A stretch of 20,956 bases of DNA from UMGS1387 sp045577475 (GTDB lineage Bacteria > Bacillota > Clostridia > Oscillospirales > CAG-382). The translations under genes were made by a program, and so were the position numbers. Shown here piece by piece: positions 1-7,703 of this stretch. The stretch covers positions 1-20,956 of the forward strand of contig JAZNIM010000223.1 in NCBI GenBank assembly GCA_045577475.1, in the 5' to 3' direction. The notes beneath the pieces were generated by a model that was given only the letters and a program-made list of their open reading frames with translations, did not search any database and had not been told where the DNA came from. Within the stretch, counting starts at the first letter, position 1, and every line of letters starts with the position of its first letter.

Positions 1-69
1 AACAATGTGTCCAGAAAACTGGGTACATATCACTTTTGGGGGCATTTCTGATTATTCAAGCGGCTGTTT

Positions 70-828
70 TTAATTTGAGGGCACATCAATGTACTGCGCC
101 GAGGCAAAACCGAGTATACCGTTGTATTCCACAACATACCAAAGTCCCGTAGTACAATAAACATTTACACTTTCTCCGTTGGGAATCTGCGTAAGAATGT
201 TTGCTTCAAGATTTGGGCGTTCTCTCAGATTCAGCCGTCCGCCTGCAGTTGTTACAATGCCTTTTTTGATGCCTATATACTCATTGGGTGAAACGAATAA
301 TACACCCAGATATTCGGCAACACCCTGAACGAGATTTCTTGCAATTTCTTCAATGTTGTTCTTAATCCACTGGGCATCCTGCGGGTTGTCGTGATATGCT
401 ATTTCCACAAGTACAGCAGGTGCAACGGTGCGGACTACCTCGGCAAGGGAGGTTGTGGGAACGGTTCTCACATTTGCGGGATTAGGGTATATACTCATAA
501 AATTGTCTGCAAGTGTTGTTGCTGCCTGCCTGCCGTTTCGGCTTCTAGTGTAGTAGTAAAAATCCGCACCCGTCAGTCTTCCCGACAGACTTTCGGGGGA
601 GGCGTTTGAGTGAAGTGCGAGGTGAAGATCATAGTTTCCTGCATTTGATTGTGCAATTGCTCTTGACAGGCTTTCGTTGGGATTGTTTCTTGTAAAGGAG
701 ATTCCCGAGGAAATAAGATAAGGCTCCATGGCATCGGCGATAAGATTCATGTAGTATTCCTCAGAGCCTGAGCCGTCGTAATAGTTGTTGTATTCCTGTG
801 TAGAAGGACTGAGATAGATAGATGGCAT
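70..828 (-). CDS. N-acetylmuramoyl-L-alanine amidase (Amidase_3 type) with C-terminal bacterial SH3 domain
   Basis: Predicted zinc amidase that cuts the bond between N-acetylmuramic acid and L-alanine in peptidoglycan. Seen: an amidase domain at about residues 1-178 with Glu23/Glu24, the zinc-ligand motif LHSNA (His73) and the catalytic-Glu motif VLVEIAYHDNP (Glu142), then an SH3-like wall-binding domain at about 185-248 (RLNLRERP, WYVVEYNG). The usual first ligand motif GHGG is absent; the N-terminus reads IYLSPSTQEYN, so the first zinc ligand is unclear. No signal peptide is visible, so export would be non-Sec, phage-like or through mother-cell lysis. The ATG at 828 follows a GGAGG site. 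The gene diverges from spmA across 106 bp, which loosely fits a sporulation or autolysis role (inference). Confidence 0.85.
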   Translation of the reverse strand: MPSIYLSPSTQEYNNYYDGSGSEEYYMNLIADAMEPYLISSGISFTRNNPNESLSRAIAQSNAGNYDLHLALHSNASPESLSGRLTGADFYYYTRSRNGRQAATTLADNFMSIYPNPANVRTVPTTSLAEVVRTVAPAVLVEIAYHDNPQDAQWIKNNIEEIARNLVQGVAEYLGVLFVSPNEYIGIKKGIVTTAGGRLNLRERPNLEANILTQIPNGESVNVYCTTGLWYVVEYNGILGFASAQYIDVPSN

Positions 829-934
829 AATACCCCTCCGTTAAATTTGTTACTACATTGTATTCATACGCACGTGAAAATGTTCCTTGTAATATTTTTT
901 GCTTCTTGTGAATAACAAATATTGGGTGATATTT

Positions 935-1525
935 ATGCTTGGAAAAACTTTTTCGGTTATTCTTATTCTATCCTTGCTTACCGCAATTATTAACGGCAAT
1001 ACGCAAAGGCTTTCCTTTGAACTGCTTGAAGCACTGCCCGAAGCAGTAACACTGTGTATATCCTTGCTTGGCATGATGTGCTTCTGGAGCGGCATTATGA
1101 ACGTGTTTAAATGTGCAGGGCTACTTGATAAAATGGCAGAAGTGCTGAAAAAGCCAATGAACTTTATATACGGTAAAAACCGACTTTCGCAAAGCGACCT
1201 TCAGAATATTTCAGCCTCATTTGCGGCGGATTTTCTCGGACTTGGCAATGCTGCATTGCCCTTCGGTCTTGCAGCAATGAGAGGTCTTAATAAAGGGAAT
1301 ACCGAGGAAGCCTCTGATACTGCCGTAATGCACGCCGTACTTAATACCGTCCCCATTCAGCTTATACCGTCAACCCTCATTGCCATGAGAAGCAGTCATA
1401 ACAGTGCAAATCCCTTTGATGTAATTGTGGGAATATGGATTTGTTCTGCAATTATTACGGTATTTGCGGTGTTTGTCTGCAAGCTTTTTGAAAAGCTGTG
1501 GAAAAAGGAGAAGCGCAATGATTGA
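935..1525 (+). CDS. spmA: spore maturation protein A
   Basis: 196-residue multi-pass membrane protein of the SpmA/nucleoside-transporter-gate-like family. With SpmB it is needed for dehydration of the spore core in Bacillus and Clostridium (family knowledge). Seen: an N-terminal hydrophobic segment, then the family-like stretches SLLGMMCFWSGIM, FAADFLGLGNAALPFGLAAM and NTVPIQLIPSTLIAMRS, a last membrane segment near residues 165-185 and a Lys/Arg-rich end. A longer reading from a TTG at 899 is possible, but the ATG at 935 has GGGTGAT just upstream and matches the usual family start. Its stop overlaps the spmB start by 8 bp, indicating translational coupling. No sporulation-sigma promoter could be assigned in the 106-bp gap upstream. 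Confidence 0.9.
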   Translation: MLGKTFSVILILSLLTAIINGNTQRLSFELLEALPEAVTLCISLLGMMCFWSGIMNVFKCAGLLDKMAEVLKKPMNFIYGKNRLSQSDLQNISASFAADFLGLGNAALPFGLAAMRGLNKGNTEEASDTAVMHAVLNTVPIQLIPSTLIAMRSSHNSANPFDVIVGIWICSAIITVFAVFVCKLFEKLWKKEKRND

Positions 1526-2039
1526 AAATCTCGGCATGCTTGTTTTACCCATTGTCCTTGCGGTGGCGGCGATTGCATTTTTGTTTAATAATAAAGCACT
1601 TGGTGCGTTTACGGAAGGTGCTTTTGACGGAATGAAATGCTGTGCAGAATTGCTGCCTGCACTTATACTCATTATGTGCAGCGTGAATGCCATGTTTTCA
1701 AGCGGTCTTGCTGATATTCTATGCTCGGTGTTTTCGCCTGTGCTTTCAATAATCGGTGTACCTGAAGAAATGGTTCCCACGGTTATTCTCAGACCATTTT
1801 CCGGAAGTGGCTCAACGGCTCTTGCCGATAAGCTGTTTTCGGTCAGCGGACCTGACAGCATTCCCTCGAAAATATCCTGCCTTCTTATGGGCTCAACCGA
1901 TACGCTGCTGTATACTCTGGGCATGTATTTGTCCGCCATAAAAGTAAAAAAGACGCGGCATGCAGTACCTGCGTCTTTGACTGTATTTGTTTTCAGTGTG
2001 ATTGTATGCAGTATAGTCGGAAATCTGCTTTATGCCTGA
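1518..2039 (+). CDS. spmB: spore maturation protein B
   Basis: 173-residue membrane protein, partner of SpmA in spore core dehydration. Seen: hydrophobic N-terminus (MLVLPIVLAVAAIAFLF), the AFDGMKCCAELLPALILIMCSVNAM segment, PTVILRPFSGSGSTAL and the MGSTDTLLYTLGMYL stretch typical of SpmB, and a closing membrane helix. The ATG at 1518 was chosen because it follows AAAGGAGAAGC and gives the normal family length; an in-frame upstream start at 1425 would only add shadow sequence inside spmA. The 3' end overlaps the convergent MATE gene by 10 bp, and a terminator-like hairpin for that gene lies within this coding sequence. Confidence 0.92.
   Translation: MIENLGMLVLPIVLAVAAIAFLFNNKALGAFTEGAFDGMKCCAELLPALILIMCSVNAMFSSGLADILCSVFSPVLSIIGVPEEMVPTVILRPFSGSGSTALADKLFSVSGPDSIPSKISCLLMGSTDTLLYTLGMYLSAIKVKKTRHAVPASLTVFVFSVIVCSIVGNLLYA
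1941..1978 (-). terminator. hairpin terminator for the MATE gene, embedded in spmB
   Basis: On the minus strand an 8-bp perfect stem (AAAGACGC paired with GCGTCTTT, loop of 14) is followed by TTTTTACTTTT. It starts about 50 bases past the MATE stop codon. On the plus strand the same hairpin is inside the spmB reading frame and is followed by only a short T run, so it reads best as a minus-strand terminator. Confidence 0.6.
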
Positions 2040-3430
2040 GTTTTTTCGGTGTCAACTATATTTCTTGCCCAAAAGCCGTTTCCTACAAGAATAAAGCCGA
2101 TTATAACCTTGAATACCTCAATCATAAGGCTTGAAAGGTAAACGCCAACAACCGGTGTATGTGTAAAACGTGCAAGAAAATACGTTAACGGTACGGTAAT
2201 GCAAAGCATATACACACTGTCAAACAGGAAGGTTATAAATGTTTTTCCGCCGCTGCGTATTGCAAAATAGAATGCATTCATAAGTGCGTGCATGGGAAGA
2301 TATGATGCGTAGCAAATAATAAATGATGTGGCAAGCTGCTTGACGCTGTCTGTTGTATTATAAATCTGCGGATACAGCCCTGAAGTGATAATCATGGCAA
2401 GTGCAAGGCACAGGCTGATTGAAAACGACAGGAAGGTGAGCTTTTTGTTGGTGCTCTTTGCTTCCTCAATTTTATTGGCACCCAAAAGTCCGCCCACCAT
2501 TATGGAAATTGCACTGCCGAAGCCTATATTCACAGTCATGAACACATTTGAAACGGTAGAGCACATATTTGTTGCCGCAACAACGTCAAGTCCTCTGAGG
2601 GCATAGCAATAATTCAGCAGTGCTACTCCCAGTGACCAGCAAGCCTCATTTGCCATAAGAGGCAAGGCTTTGGGAAGTACCCTTTTTATAAGGGACATGG
2701 GTACGGAAAAACCTCTGTAAAGTCCGGTTGTAAACGGACAGCTTTTCTTATTTAAGTGTGCAAAGAGAATAATTACGGCAGCTTCCACAAACCTTGACAT
2801 AACCGTAGCAATGGCTGCACCCGTAACTCCCAGCCTTGGAAAGCCGAATTTTCCAAGGATAAGCAGGTAGTTGAATACAAGATTTACAACTACTGCACAA
2901 AGTCCCGATATAAGGGGTATAACAGGCTTTTCACACTCACGCAGAGTACTGCCGTAAACCTGAGAAAGTGCAAACGGTATAATACCTATGACCATTATTG
3001 AAAGATAATTCCGTGCCTCGGTAAAAGCAACGTCGAGATTAAGATTCTGATTACCCTGATGAAGATATGACTTAATAAGGTCTGAACCTGCAATTTCAAG
3101 CACTTCTATGGTAGCAATAAGCAAAACACCGGCACTTATTAATTTCAGCCTTACAGTTTTTCTTATACCGTCATTGTCGCCTTTGCCGAAATATTGAGCG
3201 GTAAATATTCCCACACCGCTGACAATTCCGAAAAGTGCAAGGTTGAACACTAAAAAAAGCTGATTGACAATTGCAACAGCACTCATCTGTTCTGTTCCCA
3301 CAGTTCCAACCATGATATTGTCTATCATGTTGACAAAGTTTGTAATGCCGTTTTGTAACACAATGGGAAGTGTTAGAGCGGCAACTTTTTTGTAAAAGGA
3401 TTTATCTCCTATAAAGCTTCTAAGTATCAT
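2030..3430 (-). CDS. MATE family multidrug/cation antiporter
   Basis: 466-residue, about 12-helix inner-membrane exporter of the MATE family, which uses Na+ or H+ gradients to expel cationic drugs or metabolites; the substrate cannot be told from sequence. Seen: the N-terminal VAALTLPIVLQNGITNFVNMIDNIMVG signature region (Pro in the first helix), the FGIVSGVGIFTAQYFGKGD loop, and the repeated second half (ALPLMANEACWSLGVALLNYC). The length is normal and there are no breaks. The ATG at 3430 follows AGAGGT. The gene is monocistronic with its own consensus promoter at 3460-3488 and converges on spmB. Confidence 0.92.
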   Translation of the reverse strand: MILRSFIGDKSFYKKVAALTLPIVLQNGITNFVNMIDNIMVGTVGTEQMSAVAIVNQLFLVFNLALFGIVSGVGIFTAQYFGKGDNDGIRKTVRLKLISAGVLLIATIEVLEIAGSDLIKSYLHQGNQNLNLDVAFTEARNYLSIMVIGIIPFALSQVYGSTLRECEKPVIPLISGLCAVVVNLVFNYLLILGKFGFPRLGVTGAAIATVMSRFVEAAVIILFAHLNKKSCPFTTGLYRGFSVPMSLIKRVLPKALPLMANEACWSLGVALLNYCYALRGLDVVAATNMCSTVSNVFMTVNIGFGSAISIMVGGLLGANKIEEAKSTNKKLTFLSFSISLCLALAMIITSGLYPQIYNTTDSVKQLATSFIICYASYLPMHALMNAFYFAIRSGGKTFITFLFDSVYMLCITVPLTYFLARFTHTPVVGVYLSSLMIEVFKVIIGFILVGNGFWARNIVDTEKTQA

Positions 3431-3459
3431 ATTTTACCTCTGAAAAACATACTTTGGTA

Positions 3460-3488
3460 ATTGTACTACGTCAACTGCTTTTTGTCAA
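3460..3488 (-). promoter_or_regulatory. sigma-A promoter for the MATE gene
   Basis: On the minus strand TTGACA (3488-3483), exactly 17 bases, then TACAAT (3465-3460), about 30 bases before the ATG at 3430. It is back to back with the tRNA-Pro promoter at 3532. Confidence 0.8.
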
Positions 3489-3531
3489 TAATAACAACTG
3501 ACAATTTTTTTATTTTTTTGCAAAAAAGGTA

Positions 3532-3560
3532 TTGACAAACAGAATCTGTTGTGTTATAAT
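3532..3560 (+). promoter_or_regulatory. sigma-A promoter for tRNA-Pro
   Basis: Perfect TTGACA (3532-3537), 17-base spacer and perfect TATAAT (3555-3560), 41 bases before the tRNA. A small hairpin (TCACA-CGT-TGTGA, 3562-3574) lies where transcription should begin. Confidence 0.9.
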
Positions 3561-3601
3561 ATCACACGTTGTGAGCGAGGAACAGACCTTGCAAAGCAAA
3601 T

Positions 3602-3677
3602 CTGGGTGTGGCTCAGGTGGTAGAGCGCTACCTTGGGGTGGTAGAGGCCGTGGGTTCAAGTCCCGCCACTCAGACCA
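3602..3677 (+). tRNA. tRNA-Pro (anticodon GGG)
   Basis: A complete 76-base cloverleaf with encoded CCA. The acceptor stem CTGGGTG pairs with CACTCAG with one G-U and has the C1-G72 pair typical of bacterial tRNA-Pro. The D stem is GCTC/GAGC, the anticodon stem CTACC/GGTAG with loop TTGGGGT gives anticodon GGG (codons CCC and CCU), and the T-arm carries GGGTTCAAGTCCC. It stands alone with its own promoter and terminator. Confidence 0.96.
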
Positions 3678-3683
3678 AAGCAA

Positions 3684-3720
3684 GAGAGTATCAACTAAGG
3701 TTGGTACTCTTCTTTGTTTT
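3684..3720 (+). terminator. terminator of the tRNA-Pro unit
   Basis: The 10-bp stem GAGTATCAAC/GTTGGTACTC (one G-T pair) with a 4-base loop begins 9 bases after CCA and is followed by the T-rich TTCTTTGTTTT. Confidence 0.85.
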
Positions 3721-3852
3721 AGGGACTTGAACCCTAAAAGGGCTTTGAGCGTAGCGCTTTTGCCTTCTTTTATCGCGGGATAAAAGAAGGTCGACACCGC
3801 AGTGTCGAAACACCAGCCAAACATAAAAAGTAACTGGCCGTCCGTAGACGGC
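3717..3852. repeat. tRNA-trailing element with four perfect hairpins, starting with an antisense T-arm
   Basis: Non-coding stretch after the tRNA-Pro terminator. It holds four perfect stem-loops: TTTTAGGG/CCCTAAAA (3717-3739), whose core GGGACTTGAACCC is the exact reverse complement of the tRNA-Pro T-arm; a 12-bp stem CCTTCTTTTATC with loop GCGG (3763-3790); TCGACAC-CGCA-GTGTCGA (3791-3808); and GCCGTC-CGTA-GACGGC (3837-3852). The left end (GGGACT-T-GAACCCT, then AGGGC and AGCGTA) resembles the sequence after the second tRNA at 20912, so it looks like a dispersed repeat family attached to tRNA genes. No protein is supported here. I see nothing else in 3853-3902. Confidence 0.6.
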
Positions 3853-3902
3853 TAATTTCATGCCAAATGTAAAACTCTTCGACAGCAGATTTTTAACTTT
3901 GA

Positions 3903-3935
3903 TAAAAAAACTGCCTCACAGAAACGTGAAGCAGT
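3903..3935 (-). terminator. terminator of the trkA-trkH operon
   Basis: On the minus strand the stem ACTGC-TTCAC/GTGA-GCAGT (one internal mismatch, 6-base loop) is followed by TTTTTTTATC. It lies 15 bases past the trkH stop. Confidence 0.8.
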
Positions 3936-3949
3936 CCGTAGATAAAAAT

Positions 3950-5404
3950 TTAACCTCGTTTTTTCCAGGTGGAAGGAATTAAAGCGATAAGGATGGGGAA
4001 AATTTCAAGTCGTCCGAAAACCATTGCAATTGCAAGAATGATTTTCGATGCATCGGTAAACTGTGCAAATGAACCCATTGGACCGACAATTCCAAAACCC
4101 GGACCTACGTTGTTAAAGCAGGTGACGGTTGCGGTGAATAAAGATTCAAAATCAAATGGCTCAAGGACTGAAATTATAAAGAAAACAGCAAGAATAAACA
4201 CCATGTATACCGCAAAGTATGTTGCAACACTTCTCTGGGTGTGGCTGTCAACCTCCTTTTCATCCAGGTTAACAGTGGCAACTGCTCTTGGATGAATCAT
4301 TTGTTTGATTTCTTTTTTTATCAGCTTGAAAATAATAACAACTCTAGAAATCTTAAGACCACCTGCCGTAGAACCGGCGCAGCCACCCATAAACATAAGT
4401 AAGAAAATGGTGCACTTGGAGAGGGAAGGCCACAAATCAAAATTTGCAGTAGTAAAGCCTGTTGTTGAGCTTATTGCTGTCACTTGAAAGAATGCGTCTT
4501 TCAGAATGCCCATTGAAAAAGCATTTTTCATAATACTTAAATCCAAAGTTATAAGTGCCGTGGCAACTAAAACAATTGTGGTAAATATCCAAAGCTCCGA
4601 GCTTTTTAAGGCTGATTTAAACTTCTTAATCAGAATGAGAAAATAAAGGTTGAAGTTTATTGCAAAAATAAACATAAATATGGCAATAACCCATTGACAG
4701 TAATTGGAGTAGCCTGCAATACTGTCTGCTTTAATTCCAAAACCACCTGTTCCGGCAGTGCCGAAGGAATGAACAATGCTGTCAAACAGAGGCATGCCGC
4801 CCAAAAGCAAAAGTAACATTTCAACAAGGGTAATTACTATATACATGATGTATAAAACCTTTGAGGTGTCTCTTGCACGCGGTACCAATTTGCCAATCAC
4901 AGGACCCGGCATCTCGGCACGAAGAATGTGTATTGAACGTTCGGAATCATTTGAAATAAAAGCAATTATGAATACAAGAACACCCATACCGCCTATCCAG
5001 TGCGTAAAGCTGCGCCAGAATAACATTCCGCGGCTGAGGGCTTCTACATCCGTAAGAATAGAAGAGCCGGTGGTAGTAAAGCCACTGCAGGTTTCAAAAA
5101 AAGCATCTGCAAAATTTGGTATTTCTCCGCTTATAATGAAGGGCAGACAACCGATAATTGATGTTGATAACCACGCAAGTGCAACAATCAGAAAGCCTTC
5201 CTTGGCGTAGAGTACGGTACTTTTGTTCCGAGTTAAGAATCTTAAAATAAAACCGATAATAAAGGAAAATGCTGAAGTAACAAGAAAAGCAAAAGCACTT
5301 GAGCCTTCCTTGTATATAACCGAAACAGCCATTGGTAAAAGCATTATCAGTGAGAGCGCCTCAAGTAGCTTTCCCGTAATGCTGAAAACAAGTTTTCTGT
5401 TCAT
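3950..5404 (-). CDS. trkH: TrkH-type potassium uptake protein, pore subunit
   Basis: 484-residue membrane subunit of a Trk/Ktr-family K+ uptake system, with four M1-pore loop-M2 repeats. Seen: the four filter-loop regions with their key Gly, namely CSGFTTTGSS (residues 106-115), GTAGTGGFG, ISSTTGFTT and FNNVGPGFG. TrkH gates K+ entry under control of a TrkA ring on the cytoplasmic face (family knowledge). The ATG at 5404 lies 9 bp after the trkA stop; its AAGGAGG site overlaps that stop codon, so the two are co-transcribed and probably coupled. The length is normal and there are no defects. Confidence 0.95.
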   Translation of the reverse strand: MNRKLVFSITGKLLEALSLIMLLPMAVSVIYKEGSSAFAFLVTSAFSFIIGFILRFLTRNKSTVLYAKEGFLIVALAWLSTSIIGCLPFIISGEIPNFADAFFETCSGFTTTGSSILTDVEALSRGMLFWRSFTHWIGGMGVLVFIIAFISNDSERSIHILRAEMPGPVIGKLVPRARDTSKVLYIMYIVITLVEMLLLLLGGMPLFDSIVHSFGTAGTGGFGIKADSIAGYSNYCQWVIAIFMFIFAINFNLYFLILIKKFKSALKSSELWIFTTIVLVATALITLDLSIMKNAFSMGILKDAFFQVTAISSTTGFTTANFDLWPSLSKCTIFLLMFMGGCAGSTAGGLKISRVVIIFKLIKKEIKQMIHPRAVATVNLDEKEVDSHTQRSVATYFAVYMVFILAVFFIISVLEPFDFESLFTATVTCFNNVGPGFGIVGPMGSFAQFTDASKIILAIAMVFGRLEIFPILIALIPSTWKKRG

Positions 5405-5413
5405 GCTTCCTCC

Positions 5414-6775
5414 TTATTTGCGGATAATGTGGGATAAGTCGTCAAGCTTGTGTCCCGCTGCCAGAACAATAACCCTGTCACCGCTGAGAATAACATCATT
5501 ACCTGTTGGAATAATAGGCTTTCTTCCGCGGATTATTCCTGCAATAAGAATGTTGTTTTTCAGCGTCATTTCACGAAGTGAAATGTTTGTGTATTCAAAG
5601 TCCTCGCTTACCTTGAATTCAAGCACCTCTGCCTTGCCGTCCATGAGCTTGTAAAGAGTTTCCACATTACTGCCGACGGAGTTTTGCAGGGCACGTACAT
5701 AACGGGATACAACGTTTGAAACGGTTCTCTGGGGAGAAACAATACACTCAAGTCCCATCTTTTCGGCAGAGGATGTAAGATCGCCTCTGTTAATTTTGGA
5801 AATAATTGTCGACATGGTTTGTCCCGCAACAAAGAAGGAGGACAGAATGTTGGTTTCGTCCTTTCCCGTAAGTGCTATAAAAGCATCACAGACAGCAACG
5901 CCTTCTTCAAGTAAAACCTCAGGCTTCATGCCGTCACCCATGATGATTGTAGCTTCGGGAAGAAATACGGCAAGCTCATGACATCGTGCCTTGTCGCATT
6001 CCACTATTTTCACCTTGATGCCGGCAGAAATGAGCATTCTGGATAAGTAGTAGGAGATACGACCGCCGCCCATGATGATAACATTCCGCGGCTGCTTTGA
6101 AGGAAGCCCTATGCTCTTAAGAAGCTTAATGATTTCGGTGTGTGATGCCGTCAGACCGATTTTATCGCCAACCTCAAGCCTGAAATTACCGTCGGGAATA
6201 TAAACGTTTCCGTCACGTAATACACAGCATACAAGGAAGCTTTCGGTATAGCTCTTACGAAGCTCTGAAAGTGTTATTCCCGCAAACGCCGACCCCTCGC
6301 CGATGTGAAGCTCGACGATTTCCAGCATCCTGTTGGAAAATGACTCAACCTTGACTGAGGAAGGGAAGCGAAGGTTGTTAAAAATTTCCTTTGCAACAAG
6401 CATTTCCGGATTCATTGCAACGGATAAATCAAGGTGCTGCTTCATAATACCAAGACTTTCGTCGTTGTATTGGGGACTTCTTATTCTTGAAAGAGTTTGC
6501 TTTGCTCCAAGCTTTTTGGCGAGAAAGCAGGCAAGCATGTTAAGCTCGTCAGAGCCTGTAACGGCAATGAAAAGCTCAGTGTCGGAAATTCCTGCTTCTG
6601 ACATTGTGTCGGAGTCCACACCGTTTCCGCATAAGCCCATAACATCATAAGTGTTTGTTATTTCTTCAATAACGCTTTGATCGCTGTCAATAGCAACAAT
6701 GTCGTGTCCTTCATCTACAAGGCTTTCAATTACCGTTCTTCCGATTTTTCCGCAGCCGAATATAATAATCTTCAT
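5414..6775 (-). CDS. trkA: Trk system potassium uptake regulator TrkA, two RCK domains
   Basis: 453-residue cytoplasmic regulator made of two tandem RCK units, as in full-length TrkA (single-unit KtrA is about half this size). Seen: the first Rossmann fold with GCGKIGRTV (residues 7-15) and the acidic ligand end VAIDSD, a first TrkA_C domain near 145-220, a second nucleotide-binding fold starting at VIIMGGGRISYYL, and a second TrkA_C domain ending at residue 453. It binds NAD(H) or nucleotides and opens or closes TrkH. It is the first gene of the trkA-trkH operon; a promoter overlapped by a palindrome lies 50-90 bp upstream. Confidence 0.95.
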   Translation of the reverse strand: MKIIIFGCGKIGRTVIESLVDEGHDIVAIDSDQSVIEEITNTYDVMGLCGNGVDSDTMSEAGISDTELFIAVTGSDELNMLACFLAKKLGAKQTLSRIRSPQYNDESLGIMKQHLDLSVAMNPEMLVAKEIFNNLRFPSSVKVESFSNRMLEIVELHIGEGSAFAGITLSELRKSYTESFLVCCVLRDGNVYIPDGNFRLEVGDKIGLTASHTEIIKLLKSIGLPSKQPRNVIIMGGGRISYYLSRMLISAGIKVKIVECDKARCHELAVFLPEATIIMGDGMKPEVLLEEGVAVCDAFIALTGKDETNILSSFFVAGQTMSTIISKINRGDLTSSAEKMGLECIVSPQRTVSNVVSRYVRALQNSVGSNVETLYKLMDGKAEVLEFKVSEDFEYTNISLREMTLKNNILIAGIIRGRKPIIPTGNDVILSGDRVIVLAAGHKLDDLSHIIRK

Positions 6776-6826
6776 AAAAACATCAATTCTTTCTCAAAAT
6801 TTAGTGTAACAAATTTAAAATCAGAG

Positions 6827-6865
6827 GTTATACAGAAGTATAACACATTATTTTGTTTTTTTCCA
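6827..6865 (-). promoter_or_regulatory. putative trkA promoter with an overlapping palindrome
   Basis: On the minus strand TGGAAA (6865-6860), a 17-base spacer and TATACT (6842-6837). The -10 lies in a perfect inverted repeat GTTATAC-AGAA-GTATAAC (6827-6844), which could be an operator or an early leader hairpin. The -35 is weak (4 of 6 matches). Confidence 0.5.
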
Positions 6866-6964
6866 TATTTTTTTTAAAAAAAGTGAAAAAATATCAGTTT
6901 TCATCATAGAATTTTATCGGTTGTAGTGAATCAAAAAAAAATACACGAAATTTTGAATAACTTA

Positions 6965-6993
6965 TTGACAATTTTTTTCTGTGGTGATATAAT
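6965..6993 (+). promoter_or_regulatory. sigma-A promoter for the kinase/phosphatase/FHA cluster
   Basis: Perfect TTGACA (6965-6970), 17 bases and perfect TATAAT (6988-6993) preceded by TG at the extended -10 position. It predicts an untranslated leader of about 110 bases before the ATG at 7110. This should be one of the strongest promoters in the window. Confidence 0.9.
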
Positions 6994-7109
6994 CATAAGG
7001 AATATTTAATACGATGCGGATTTTGTAACTGCTTGTCGATTTTATTGACGGCATTTCCTTTGGTGTATTGTAGAAGATATATATGTGTAACTGTTTGGAG
7101 TGATAAAAA

Positions 7110-7703
7110 ATGTCTATTTCCGATCTTCAAATGACAAGGGCAGAAAAAATCTATGAGCTCGGATTTATGTACTATAATAAAGCCGTTGACGGCATGGAAA
7201 TGCTGCCTGAAGCATTTGAGCTTATCAATGATATACGTGCAAGGTTCGGATACTTGCTGTATCTCAAGCAGACAAACGGTGATGCATCTCAGATGCAGGA
7301 GCTTGATAACCAAATTGCATCTCAGTTTGTTCAACTTGGTGAGGTATGCTTCGGTTATTATGCTCAGAGTCTTAGTATTGATGCTGAGCTTGTTTCTTTA
7401 TGTGATTTCATTTCTACTCTGGATAATCAGATAAACAGAGAAAATGATATTGTTAAGGGATTGCAGAATTCTGCAATGTCCTATGATGCACCTGAACAAC
7501 AGCCGATAATGCAGCAGTATCAGCAGCCTCAGCAGGATGTTGGCGTTGAACTGTCTGACAGCGACTTTGTTATGCCGATGCCTAATGTTGCAGTGCATGA
7601 TGATAAAGAAGTGAAAATAGAATCTATAGAGATTGAAAGCATTGAACGAGCGGTAAACGGTGCTGAAAAAAAAGTGTTCTTGCGGACACACGAACCGAGC
7701 TGA
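7110..7703 (+). CDS. helical protein of unknown function; C-terminal zinc ribbon separated by a frameshift
   Basis: First gene of the cluster; I do not recognise the family. As read, it has 197 residues: a soluble mostly helical domain at about 1-123 with no membrane segment, a Gln/Pro-rich linker (QQPIMQQYQQPQQD, about 130-143), and an acidic tail. At 7666-7673 there is a run of eight A. If one A is removed the frame continues into a clean zinc ribbon ending at 7743, giving 210 residues, with the same domain theme as four later proteins in the cluster. As written, the frame instead ends in the non-descript VFLRTHEPS. The ATG at 7110 follows GGAG (7097-7100). Likely a cytoplasmic adaptor (inference). 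The break may be a sequencing error, a slippage-controlled site or a real mutation. Confidence 0.7.
   Translation: MSISDLQMTRAEKIYELGFMYYNKAVDGMEMLPEAFELINDIRARFGYLLYLKQTNGDASQMQELDNQIASQFVQLGEVCFGYYAQSLSIDAELVSLCDFISTLDNQINRENDIVKGLQNSAMSYDAPEQQPIMQQYQQPQQDVGVELSDSDFVMPMPNVAVHDDKEVKIESIEIESIERAVNGAEKKVFLRTHEPS

Noticed and set aside
1..69. CCAG-AAAA-CTGG hairpin near the window start as an amidase terminator
   Set aside because: Only a 4-bp stem and no T run on the minus strand.
865..870. CATACG before spmA as a sporulation sigma-E -10 element
   Set aside because: No matching -35 element at the proper distance; spmAB control is therefore left open.
3532..3783. 83-residue frame on the plus strand across tRNA-Pro
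   Set aside because: It starts inside the promoter -35 and reads through the tRNA and terminator; no ribosome site.
3510..3824. 104-residue frame on the minus strand across tRNA-Pro
   Set aside because: It is the antisense of the tRNA (LNPRPLPPQ-type sequence), its terminator and hairpins, a known source of false proteins.
4776..5654. Long plus-strand frames opposite trkH and trkA
   Set aside because: No ribosome sites or recognisable domains; the minus-strand genes are well supported families.
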